DNA from: Patiria miniata
Taxonomy: Eukaryota > Echinodermata > Asteroidea > Valvatida > Asterinidae
DNA length: 64,000 bases
Assembly (NCBI RefSeq): GCF_015706575.1
Contig: NW_024037072.1
Coordinates: 18,973,162 to 19,037,161 of the forward strand
Direction of reading: 5' to 3'
The translations under genes were made by a program, and so were the position numbers. Below are positions 43,483 to 55,080 of the stretch, in pieces (within the stretch, counting starts at the first letter, position 1; each line of letters opens with the position of its first letter). The notes under the pieces were generated by a model. That model did no database searches and was not told the origin of the DNA. It worked only from the letters and a program-made list of their open reading frames with translations.

Positions 43483-46439
43483 TTTGCCGTAGATCCTTTT
43501 ATGGATGGATCGGAAGTATACAATGATGCGCTGCATTGCATCCTGGGACGGTGTGCGTGACGAATGGGGAGTTTGTGCAGCGTAAAACTGTCCCACAATG
43601 CAGCACAACATATACCTTCACTGCATAATATCCGGTCCGCGCGGCTATCCGTAAAAGGGTCTGTGGACCATAATTATGCAAGCGCGCCTCAAATTAACGC
43701 ATGCGATTTTTGCGTTAACGTTTGTGTCACCCATTGATTTCCATTTAGAAATGCTACCTCAGTGGCTTTTATATGTATCCTCCGGTTACGTCTATTCTAT
43801 GTAGCTTCATGCAATTCAACCCAGAGTACGGTGGCGATTAAAACAGCTAAGTAAATCTCGATGTACATGGATCATGTCCCACTAGAATCACTCAGCAGAG
43901 ATTTTCCTCCGACGCATCGAATGCTTTTCCGGGTTGTATGCTATCCAATTGTTGTTAATTCTTTAACCCATAAAAGCCGTCTACTCTCCAAAACCGGATT
44001 TACGTAAATAAGGCAAAAAGGGCATACTTCGTTTTTAGTATATTGTATTCTATATAATTGACAAAAGTCAGTCGGCACTCGGCGAGACTAATTCCAACAA
44101 CACAAACGTGGTTTCAAACGATACCGCTTTCGAAGATCCGGAAATGTTCGTCGGCACAAATTGGTCAAGTACGAAAATGGACTTGGCTTATCATTGTCTT
44201 ACTCAGCAGGACTTGTGCACACGCTTTTAATGGGACATCTTGTTTTTTCGCAAGTCATTGCCACTGGAACGCACAATAGATTGGTCTCTAAACTGAAACT
44301 CAGGAAATACTATACGTGAATAGCCGGCTTCCGGATTCTATTATTTTAAGAGAATAATTCACGAGTCAACGTCAGGTATGACCGGAATTTCACCCGAGAT
44401 CCTGTCTATGTGCAGTCGATTGCCTTTGGTTTTATATAGACTTGAAGACAAGTCGCTAGACAGTCATGTTTTGTCTGTCGGCGCCCCCAATATTTACTAG
44501 CACGGCGCTGTGTATTGTGTTTATCATTTGCTGGCCTTGACATGAAAAAAATATTGGTATCGACCTGCTCGCATATTGGGGCTGAGGATGCACAGAGCGT
44601 CCCCGCAAGTTAGTGCCACGCTGCCCGCTACCCGTAAACCATCGGACGGTTGTTGCTAAACCCGACCAATTACAGCTATAGAACAGAATACAATAAAATG
44701 TCTGTGAACATATAGCTTCCGAGCAACGATCCTAGTCAGTACTAGTTTAAGACCGAAGTATTGGGAAAAGGATAGATTTACAAAATGAAGTTGCTATTTT
44801 TTTTGCCACGAAAGTGAATGTTTTTTTTTATGCCGACGTCGCATTGGAGAAACTTTTTTCTTTCTTATGCGAGGGGGTATTTAGTAGGCAAAAGATACTT
44901 TCACTTCTATTAACCAATCAAAATATGGGAAGCCATACAGTTACCCTTCAAGGGTCTGCTGTATATACACATTGCGAACTAGCTGGAAATAAATGCGACC
45001 TTGGGAACGACGTTGACCATTTTTCCAGTTGACATATTACGAACTCAGTGCCAACAGATCAACTTCATACGAAGTCATTGCAAGCGAAATTGAAAAAACA
45101 CACCCCAGGCTATAGGAAAGAGAAGTTCTTGGACAAGTCAACATTTAATATGAACTTCTGTGTCGTTGGGAAAAACCGACCCGCAATTAATAAAAGACGG
45201 CCAGTGGTGTAGCCCTCAATATTTTGAGAGTAAATTTCCCCACCCACATAGACGCACAATCAAATCTATACGACTACACAAAAACCGTATCCCTGCATTC
45301 TCTGAGGCCTTGAGAATGTAAAGCAAGTTCATTTCATTTCGTTGAGGAAGTTCATTGATTTAGCAAGGCCAAGGGCAAACATGAACGTATTCCCCATCTC
45401 CCTATAAACAATTCTTTTTGTACCGACGCATCCGTTTGTTTCCCCGCGCTGGAAATCCAGCAGTTTTTTGTTAATAACAACTTACTCTTGTTGACTCTAC
45501 TTTTACGAAGTTCAAACTCACCTCCGATGTAAGGAAACGGAACCAATCGCTTGGCGTCAGCGGATCTATGCACAAAACACTGAACTTGGAAAGGGACAGG
45601 AGATGCAGTGTATAATTTTGTTTATATACTGAGAAGCAAAAAATTGTTTGCGAAAAGATGTTTTCCGTTTTCTGTGGCTCTCGTACCGCAAGCTTATAAG
45701 AAAAGTCTCGACACACCGTAATATGCATTCATTCAAGTGTCGTTTTTACGGAGGACGCTTATATAATCTGTATCCTGACGAAGAACAGCGTTTATCAAGT
45801 GACTTGCCGGTGTAGTTTGACAATTAGATTGGTTGGTTGTATATCTTTCGCATGCCTCACATCAGTCGGATTGTAACAGGGACAATAGTCAAGTGTACGG
45901 GTTAGATTAACAAACCACTCTTATGACATCACTGAATACGAATCAAGATTTTATCAAACTGTGATGTCCTGTCCTTTAACCAAAAGAGGACAAATGCCAA
46001 CATTATGTTTGAGAGTAATCGCAGAATGATTTTGACAGCGAATGGAGGAACAGAGACCCCCTACCAAATTTATCATTTCCCCCCATTTCCATTTACAGAA
46101 GATTTTCTCAGACTTTTGGAGACGTTTGACGAGACTCTTGTACCACATGCAGTGACTAACTCAAACGGGAGTGTGGCTCCGAGGATCAAGGAGAACCAGA
46201 GAGAAATTGAGCCGACGTTTCGGTCAGTATGTTTCTGATCGTCACCAGGACACCACAATGGCCTGCAACATCTCTGGTGCCACAACTACTCACCACGATT
46301 CCATTCCGCTTAACCAAATACGCGTTTCTCTCCTACTACGTGCTCTGTGCTATAGTTGAACCATGGAGCTCGGCACTCCTATACCTAAAAACAATTTAAT
46401 CATCAGAATGTTTCACTCCGGAAATTGGTCCAGACCTAT
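43483..46439. other. Intergenic DNA
   Basis: No coding exon is supported. A minus-strand GT-type donor near 45525 with upstream short frames was judged too weak. GCTGCATTGCATCCTGGGAC and an inverted TGCATTGTGGGAC lie at about 43530-43610. GACGTTTCGGTCAG near 46215 resembles sequence often found beside retroelement ends. Confidence 0.4.
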
Positions 46440-46735
46440 AGGCCCCATATGATACATTAATTTCTCGTCAAACAGTGAGCAGAAAAATTGTGCTTACTGT
46501 ATAGCAGAAAACTGTGCTAACCTTAAGCACTATTTCATGGCGTGGATGCTAGCACGCGCATGGAGATTTCTATGCCTAGGCCCTACGTCACTTTAAAGTT
46601 AAGCAATTTTTTGTCTTTGAGGTAAGCGTGTCTTTTGCTGTGCTTACTGCCTATATACGGTCTCCATGAAATAGACGGAGGCTCTGTTAGCAGAAAACCG
46701 TTTGCTTAGCAGCGCCAAGAAATTGGGCCTTGGTT
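46440..46735. repeat. Worn MITE with GCTTAGCAG / AGCAGAAAA words
   Basis: Repeated AGCAGAAAA, TGTGCTTACTG, TGCTAACC and TTGCTTAGCAGCGCCAAGAA words end in ATTGGGCC. Inverted counterparts TTTCATGG and CCATGAAA lie inside. Boundaries are approximate. Confidence 0.4.
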
Positions 46736-47476
46736 TTAGTTGGCATTAACGCGCGATTCAATTAATTTGGCATAATCAAACTTTTACGCTTTAGATCGAC
46801 AATACTCAACGAAAATGTCATGTTTTGGATTGTTTACTTAATATCCCATTTCAAACATCTGATTGAAAGGAAACCAACCTAACGTCTTACCGTTCCCGAG
46901 AAAAGTCCCCAAAAAAACCCAACCCCAGTTGATTACATCGGACACGACAGAGTACGCATCCTTTTTCCTGTCGTTTCAGTAAATGTACGATACACGTTGC
47001 GTTGTGTCGCATTAATTATTATACACAGCACCAATGCACAAATGTGTTTGTTTTTACACGTCCGCAAAAGGCGAAAACTTAACGGCTGATATCACAACTA
47101 GCACGAACAGCCCGATTTTTTTGGGTCGCAAAAGTTAAAGAGGACCCCGAAATTCGTTCTCGCACGGAATAACACAAAACGCCCAGTTTTTAAATGATGG
47201 TTATGTGGATGTTTAAATCTTACTTTTGAATGTTCTTTCTGATTAACATCATTTCATTCAAATCTTGTTTTTTTTTTGGCCCAATTGGGCGCGTTCCAGG
47301 ACGCAATGTCTCTGCTTACATACACTGGAATACACATCTAGCAATTGAGCCTTTAACTGAGCATTTCAAAGTCTTCAATGACAGTATAAGTTTTAACTGG
47401 CCCGGAACTCTTGATTTGAGGTTCAACATACCACTGCACTGCAAGTTAATTTACAGAGTAAAACAACAGGAAGACG

Positions 47477-48301
47477 ATGCTTCTTTCCTTTCATCTAAAG
47501 CGAAAGCGGATTGTGACCTATGGTACTCTAGCCTGGGGAAATACACATTTTGTAAATATAATTTTTATTTTACAAAAACGGGCATTGAGAATTATTGATC
47601 ATGTAGACTTTAGAGCTCACTCAAATCCATTATTCATTAGACATAAGACTCTTAAAGTCAACGATATTTATTTACTCCAGTTAGGAGTTTTTATGTATAA
47701 GTTCTTTAAACATGAATTACCTAATTATTTCCAATCTATGTTTTGTATAAATACTTCTGTCCATCAACATTATACTAGACATGCCAGTGACATTCATATC
47801 CCATTTACACGTACTTCATTTGCCCAAAAAGGAATTCGTTTTCAAGGTTCTAAGTTCTGGAATTCTTTGGATAATGACACTAAATGTGTTAACAGTCGTC
47901 GTTTATTTAAGCGAAAATTGAAGTGTATCTTACTGGGAAAATATCAAAATGGCTGATTTGACTTGATTGAATACAGTTCATTTATATTATTTACCTTATT
48001 ATAATAACCCCTCATGTTGGATGATCTTCGTGAACAATACCCTATATTGCCGTGCAGTACGTCCTCGTCTTTGTCCTAGTCCTTGTTGCTTGTGTAACTT
48101 AGTCATTATTACTTAGTGTATAGCATTCAATTTAACTATGTCTGTTTAATCTAATCCTTTAAGCTATGCACATTATGGGGGTCTCTACTCGACAAGCCCT
48201 GCTTTTTGGAGGCCCCCACCACTTAATCGCCCTTCATTCTAATTGTACCCATTTTCCATGTATTGTTATTTGATTGAGTGGAAATAAAGTATTGATTGAT
48301 T
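47477..48301 (+). mobile_element. LINE ORF2 C-terminus with 3' tail, 5'-truncated
   Basis: An open frame 47477-47956 encodes YGTLAWGN, ILQKRALRII, HSNPLFIRHKTLKVNDIYLL, YTRHASDIHIP and GIRFQGSKFWNSLD before a TGA. This order (LAWGN, LQKRA-RII, F--RH--L---DIY, TRH, RFQG-K-WNSL) is the C-terminal domain that follows the reverse transcriptase in CR1/L2-like LINEs. A 3' UTR follows, with AATAAAG at about 48284 and a terminal ATTGATTGATTG near 48290-48301, typical of the 3' ends of this clade. The catalytic RT and endonuclease domains are absent. The 159-codon frame has no internal stop, so the insertion is not very old. Confidence 0.82.
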
Positions 48302-49040
48302 GTGACAATGTAAGTTTCATAATAAATAACGCATCGTCGAGCCCGTGCTTCACAAGCCACTCATGTTTGCTATTCACAAAGGTCGGTTTAATAAGTGATA
48401 AAAAAGGATGTCTTCTTTAAAATTGATGTCAAAGCAGTTGTCTTATGGTTTGTTATTTTTTTAAATTTCCTGTGGTTTAATTTTCTTTTAATAAAGACTC
48501 CTTCGGATTACATTTTGATGAATGGGCGAATTGAGTTGCACAACTCAATTGAAGCAGGGACTACTAGAAAATATAACAACAAAACACAGCTAAGTTATAG
48601 CATCTGTTATAGAGGGCGTTTCCCTCTTGAATAAACTGGCTGTCCCCGTTCAATTATTCAGTAAGATGACAACTGCGGGAACAGTCACGTTTAAGCCGAC
48701 TTAGAAACGATGAAGAAATCCGTTTTATCGGCACGAAATATACAGTGACAATCGACAAGTGTCCAAACAAAGAGGCCTGCCCTGCCTTCCATTATTTAAA
48801 GATATGACATGCATTGTCGACTACACCACGAGTCCGCAAATGAATATTTCTAACAGAAAATGAAGAGTAAAGTAGGGGCACGTCACCATGACAACCAAGC
48901 AGGAATACTGAGTTAGAAAAATCATCTTTCGAATATTGAATTCACATCAGAAGAAAGAATACTCTGGATTATCTGTCCACTCACATACTGAAACAAGCAC
49001 ATTTCGCAATGACATGTCAGACTGGAGACGCCTCGCATTA
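48302..49040. other. Intergenic DNA
   Basis: A near-perfect 20-base palindrome ATTGAGTTGCACAACTCAAT lies at about 48530-48549. No gene is supported. Confidence 0.4.
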
Positions 49041-49335
49041 TCATGGGCGTCGCCAGATTTTTTTCTAGAGGGGGGCAAAACATATGTTTCCCCCAAAATT
49101 CCTGTATTTCTCAACTTTCTCAATTCCTGTTTCCCCAAAAATTCCTGTATTTCTCAACATATTCTCGATTTCTCAGTTTTAGAGGGGGGCAGGTACATTT
49201 TGCCCCCCTCCCACTCATTAAATTTACACCACTATGACTTCGCGCCTCTAGTTTTCTTTTCTTTTTTTTTCTCTTTTTCTTCTTCCTTTTTTTTTTTTTT
49301 TGCTTTTCCGGGGGGGGGGGGGCAATTTTAGCTCC
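49041..49335. mobile_element. Worn transposon with GGGCGTCGCCAG / G-run ends
   Basis: The left GGGCGTCGCCAGATTTTTTT is followed by AGAGGGGGGC. The interior repeats TTCCTGTATTTCTCAAC and CCCCAAAATTCCTGT in tandem, and a T-rich tract and G-run follow at 49260-49322. The terminal words resemble other G-run-ended elements here (9355, 28665, 55020). Confidence 0.4.
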
Positions 49336-52134
49336 GTGCATCAATTTTAGCTCCGTGCACCCAGCTTGATTAAGTAATCGAAAAAAAGAGAACGTTGGGT
49401 GGTGAATGAGTGCAAATAAAATGTCTCAAGGGAGGAAGCAGACTTCATTGAAGGCAAAACAGGATTGTGCTAACGCGTCTAGCTGCATGAGGTCCAGAGG
49501 TTAAGCAGCCTCAGAAATGGAAAACCTTTTAGAGACATTATTAAATTTTGACGGTTTGCGGGCTGACGGGAGGTGTATTAGGCTCCATTCAATCAAACTA
49601 GTCACGTCTCAACGGGAAATTATTATGTAAGCTGCATCACAAAATGTTATGAAGCCTTGCTATAGTCGATGAGCAAAATGTACTAAGCAACATATTTGCG
49701 ACCGTAGTTGATCCTCTTTGCCTTTGTAAGAATGATGTTTATAACATTTTGCAGTCAGAGAAAAAGTCTCAAAATCAGTTGTGTTCAAGCCGTGTCCGTC
49801 GCCTGTGCCAGGAGACAACCACCTTTAGCCACATTATTGCATAGCAAAGTAATACTACACTTTTCTAAGTGCTTTTTTATTTCTACTGTGAGAATTGACT
49901 TTTTTCGAATGAAATACGGAAAGACGTTCCGATAGACATTTAAAAGATCACTACGCATACGCAATAAGTCAAGTTGGCCTATTTCCAGCTCCAAAAGCCG
50001 AGTTGATACAAGACTCGATAGGCCCCTGGCGCCAATTGAATTCGCTGGCATTTATGCGATAATACTCCAGTTCAAATGTGCTAATTTAATCTCCCTAATG
50101 CGAATGGATTTATGGATGGCTGGGCACAACCTCGTCTCCAGGGATGAGCGGGGCGAAGCTGGCGCTAAGTTCAATTCCCAAACGATTCTTCCAAATCCGC
50201 ATGTGGCTTCGAAATGTTCGAACATAAAATGTTGAAAAATTTCATTTTTTCTGGGTACCAATTTACGTCGAGAGCTTGAAGCAGGTGTCATACGTGTATG
50301 CATCTTTCATTGAGTGCAGTTACCAATATCAAGTGGTTGACACAATGATTGGACATCAACTCTCAATGCATCAACGAATATACGCGCTGCTGACAAGGAA
50401 GTGATGGTGTGGCGCCAACCTTCATGGTCTGCTTGAGTTGGAAAACATTTTCTGTGCTTTGAATATCCGGCTGCAGATTAAGTCATGAAACTGGCGATTT
50501 TCTGCTTCTTTCATGAATTCTGGCTGACAATTTCCGACAATGTTCCTGAGGTTTGGTTTCATGTTAGTTATTTTATTTTTATTTGGAAAGCTGGGGTTGT
50601 ATTCAGAACATCACGACAAAGTGTTTTAAACATAAGCGGATATGGAGAATGTATACACATTTCTGCCTGATACAATGTGGTATAACACACCCTCTATCAG
50701 TTAAACATTTCTAAAGAGATCAGGCACATGATTGATAACACCCTTTCTTTTACTTTTTTACTATGACCAGAACAATTTGTATCGTTGACGAAGGTTCTTA
50801 ATAAAATATTGCCATTTAAACATCGGCACACAAATCTGAAAGAGGAATTTTCAAAATGCGTGGGTTTGTTAGACCTTTAATTGAGAACGAAAGTTTTTTT
50901 ATTCGCATTAGCTTAGCGATGGAGCACGAAGGGTTCTTTCAAATGATATATTAACTTAAAACTAGTGACTGGTTTTTAATTTAATTTAATTTAATTGTAA
51001 TTGAAGGATGACGGTGTGCCACTTTAACAACGCGACCCCAGCTTAAATGTGTGCAAATGATTAAAGTGCTCATGAAATGCTAATGAATAATGTCAACAGC
51101 CATCCGAGCGATGGGAATTCATGTCAACTCCAGAATGCATGCACTGCGCATCGCCCAAAATGTCAAGAAAACGCAGGAAACGGGGCAAGTGTTTAAACAA
51201 GGCATCTGCAGCATATAATGGTCAACTTATTACATCATTGATTGAACGTCTTAATGTTTTGGTGATGAGGTTAACTTGCAATTTCATTTTGGTCTACGTG
51301 TCTAAATGCAGTAGTGTCCTGCAGTCGGAGTACGAGATTGGGTAACTATTTGCTCTGTCGTTTTAGTGATGGTGGTGCCTTATTACATTACACAACGGTC
51401 TATTAGGTTATCTGCACCAAGTGATGCGAATATTATCAATATTTGTACAATAAAAAATGATTGATAGCAGACTCAGACTGGCTCAGAGAGTACATAATTA
51501 GAAAGACAACAAAGCAGAAAGCTCTAAAAAGTTCAGTGGAAAAGTGTATGGCTGTTATTCCGTTACTAACCGTATGGTATAATATTCCCTGGGATAAACT
51601 TTGTTTAACCTAAAGTTATATAAAAAAAAAAAAAAAAACCTTTACGCTTTGCAACTTTGAAAAACGTTTGCAACTTTGAAAAACACGCGAGCAACAATTG
51701 CCATTTCCACATTAAATTTTAGAGGTTTAGGGTTGTGATTGTTCTCAAACTCTGAAACTCCAGGCGCCCTTGAATAGGGACGGGAAGTGTGATTACTATA
51801 ATTCAAAATGATTAATTTTGTTCCAGAAAATTTAATACAAATCGACTATATTCAAGTTTGCTAGTCTCCCACTCAAGGTAAGTGAAGTTTGCTCTCCACT
51901 CAATCAGCATTATTAACTGCATCCATTAAGAAGTCTAAAAACCGTCCAAGGCATCGAGTAGAACATCGATAGAAAGTTTAAGTGCCTTCTTCTGCAAAAA
52001 CGGACACACTTACGAGGTTCAGCTTGCAATCTTGGTATAAACAGTTCACCGCAGTCGTAGACATAATGCACGACCCACTTAGCAAAACGAAGAAACACGG
52101 GGAAATCGTCTTCAGGATAAGCTACCTCGTTCAT
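49336..52134. other. Intergenic DNA with a 20-bp tandem pair
   Basis: TTTGCAACTTTGAAAAAC occurs twice in tandem at about 51646-51686, next to an A-run. No gene is supported. Confidence 0.4.
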
Positions 52135-52827
52135 TACAGGGTGAGTAAAAAAAAGCGGAACCCAATCCCTAACAAGTATATTTCAAATTAAAAAAATATA
52201 TGTAACCCCAAACATAATAATGACTGGAAAGCCAATTTCATAAGCTACTGTTAGATGAAAAAATACTGAAACTGCTCAATCCGTTCAGAGAATATCACCA
52301 TTTAAATGAAATGACCCTAAAACCTGGTTCGTCAAACAACAACAAAAAGTTTAGTGTGTATTCCAACTGTTTGAACAACAACAAAAATGGCACAGAATAC
52401 TTGTTTCTACAACTGTCGACAACTGTAGTACATAATATCTTTATTAACAACCCTGGTAAGGCAAACACTATGATTTGTAAAATCCTTTTCTTTTTTTAAG
52501 ACGGGCCTTCAAAAGGACTTTGTTGAATATTTTATTTTAAATATTAACTTTTAAACTGAGGTTTTACCGCTGGTGATGTTTGAAGACAATTGTGACGACG
52601 ATTCTTGAAATCGCATTTTTGGACGAAAGAGGTTTTAGGGACGTTGTGTTTAAATCGTGGTATTCTTTGAACGGATTGAGCAATTTCAGTAATTTGTTTC
52701 ATCTAAAAGTAGCTTATGAAATTGGTTTTCAAGTCATTATTATGTTTGGTGCTACATATTTTTTTAAAATATGAAATATAATTGTTGGGGTTTGGGTTCC
52801 GCTTTCAGTTTGCCTCCTCACCCTGTA
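52135..52827. mobile_element. 689-bp Tc1/mariner-like foldback MITE
   Basis: The element is 52137-52825, flanked by TA at both ends. The termini are CAGGGTGAG and CTCACCCTG. Inverted arms extend about 200 bp; for example AAGCGGAACCC at 52150 pairs with GGGTTCCGCTT near 52798, and CCAATTTCATAAGCTACT near 52231 pairs with AGTAGCTTATGAAATTGG near 52708. Confidence 0.75.
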
Positions 52828-53506
52828 CAAACTGTGCAGGCAACATAGTTATCATTCTTTGCTGTGAATCCTCCGTGCAAGAGATTCGCTAGTTGACTTC
52901 TTCACAACGGAGCATCTGCATCAAGACTGTTTGCGCGCAATGAAGGCATCGTTGCATAAAGCCGGATGCAGAATTAAACGAAACTTTCCAAGACAGTACA
53001 TGTAATTTGAAATATGTGTCGATAATTGAAAAATGCATGCCGAAAACGTCAGAGTTGATTTTATTCCTCACTTGACACTTCACCTTTTATTGCGGGTTGA
53101 CAAACCCAGATACGTGAGTAATATTTTTATTTGTCATTTTTTAATCAAAGGCCAACCCGCTCGTCTTTCAAAATCAATCGACCATGAGATGAAAGGAGCC
53201 AGCATATATGCACGCACGACCGGTAAGTTTGGTAGCTAGGCACTCAGGTATATGAAAACAATGAATGCATTGCACGCAATACATCACAATGTATGTGACC
53301 ATGACATGGATTCACATAGTGCATGAAATTATGCACCTGTCGTACGCATTCAGCTATTTTGGCCTACAACAGGGTTGAAAAATTGGGAGCACCATTCTCT
53401 CCAAGTACCCATCTAATTTCTTAGTTTTGAATGCCAAACACTCCCAAATCGTGGCACAAAGACGATATGTCGATCACTGCAAAATTGGCGCTGTAACATT
53501 AACACC
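52828..53506. other. Intergenic DNA
   Basis: No gene or bounded element is supported. Confidence 0.4.
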
Positions 53507-54329
53507 ATGGGTCGTATGTATAAAAACTAGCAAATGCTAGCTAGGAAGTTTAATGCAAAAAGTAAAACCATTTACTTTGGAGTACAAGCATTAAGGAAAA
53601 GCAAATGCTTGATTCCGTATAAATAAAACCTTTCCTTTACTGTTCAGCATATACTATACAAAAGGTAGCAAATGCTTCTTACCGTTGGATTGTTTTCATG
53701 GACGAATGATTGTCAACAATAGGGTATCTTTTGTGTGTACGAACTGCCACACACACACACACACACCCATGAAGGTTTATGCATACATGTAGGGTAATAG
53801 TCCAATTCAAGGTGATGCATACAGTACATGTAATGGTACTTTTGAATCTCAAATCCAGCAGAAATCATGACACTTTTCGCCAGTTGCAGAATACACAATA
53901 TACTTTAATCAGTCATGAACACAGTGTCATGTAAACGTCACAATTGCATTAAAAAAAAATCACAGACACTTGTTAAAGCGGGTAAAATCATACCCACAAA
54001 GAGTTTTGTTTATTGAAATATTAAACAAATAATACTTTGGAAAGATTGGTGACCTAATGAACTAAAAAAAATGATTTCATTTTGTTCAGTCCCCAGGGTA
54101 CCGTTGGATAAAATGTATCCTTTATCATTCTATGCCGAACACTTCTCATATCGTGAACAAATTGCAAAATTATCGTTTTTTCTAGTAAATGAAATTAATG
54201 ATAAATACTTTTAGCTTTCAACAAATGCTTTCCAGTAAAAGCATTTGCTTCATTTTTATTCATACAAATCCAAGTAAATGCTTAAAAATGGGTAGTAAAA
54301 GCAAATGCTAGTTTATACATACGACCCAT
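53507..54329. mobile_element. 819-bp AT-flanked element with AGCAAATGCT subterminal repeats
   Basis: The element is 53509-54327. Its termini GGGTCGTATGTATAAAAACT and (inverted) GGGTCGTATGTATAAACTAG are followed on both sides by AGCAAATGCT. AT dinucleotides flank it. Six to eight copies or variants of AAGCAAATGCTT / AAGCATTTGCTT lie in the outer 150 bp of each end, and an (AC)n microsatellite lies at 53749-53766. The 2-bp AT duplication would fit the ISL2EU group; that is inference, as no transposase is present. Confidence 0.7.
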
Positions 54330-55019
54330 TGAGTTATATCCATTATTAAAACCCTCCTGTCAAGCATTTCAATGTGATCTACTGAGGCAAAATGAGGAAT
54401 GTCCCCCAAACCATTGTTTTGAGAAATAGACGCCTGAAGTCGGACATACTAGAAATATCATGTCGAGATCGATATTGATTAATTTGTATTTTTGAGTAGC
54501 TTTAAGATATCCAAGATTCACACTTATGTATTGTTGTTGGGAAAAAAATACCCACAAAGTGGAAAAACTTAAGAACGTTTTTCACTGCCGTTGGCAGCGC
54601 AATGCGTGTCTTTTTTTCAAAGCCGTTTTTCTCGAAATGACGTTAGAGAAACTTGGCAGGACACTGTTGAAGTTCCTGCGTCATATCTTTGGAATATATT
54701 AAGCTGCAGAAATAAATTAGGTATCATTGGAAAGCCAATGAGTTGGGGTTTAACATGATGTACATAACGTGAAAAGTCAAAGGTGGGGGTTATTCTTCAT
54801 TATGCAATGGCAAGTACCCAAATATAAAGCATATCATGAGGCCTATATAATATAGCAGTTATTGTATACTATAGTGCGATATGTTTCCCATAGCCTTTCC
54901 CCCAATTGAACAATAAATATCAACATTTCTAAATAGATTTCCAATACCTTTTCAGTTCGACGTTTCGCCCCAGCACTTGATCAGTCGTTTCCATATATAT
55001 TATTGAGATAACCTGTCTA
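54330..55019. other. Intergenic DNA
   Basis: No gene is supported. TTCGACGTTTCG near 54957 resembles sequence near retroelement ends but is too short to call. Confidence 0.4.
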
Positions 55020-55080
55020 CATTTCATAACTTTTTGTTTATGACCCCCCCCCCTTCAAAAATTCCTGGATCCGCCCCTGG
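55020..55080. mobile_element. hAT-like terminus CAGGGGCGGATCCAGG
   Basis: Inverted, the sequence reads CAGGGGCGGATCCAGGAATT, TTTGAAGG and then a G-run. This is the cleanest example in the window of the G-run-linked terminus. The opposite end was not found. Confidence 0.55.

Noticed and set aside
45352-45573. Minus-strand frame ending near a GGAG|GTGAGT donor
   Set aside because: There is no recognisable peptide and no partner exon; it could at most be a 5' UTR exon.
46005-46238. 77-codon frame near a GACGTTTCGG word
   Set aside because: It resembles no protein family; the short word alone is not enough to name a retroelement.
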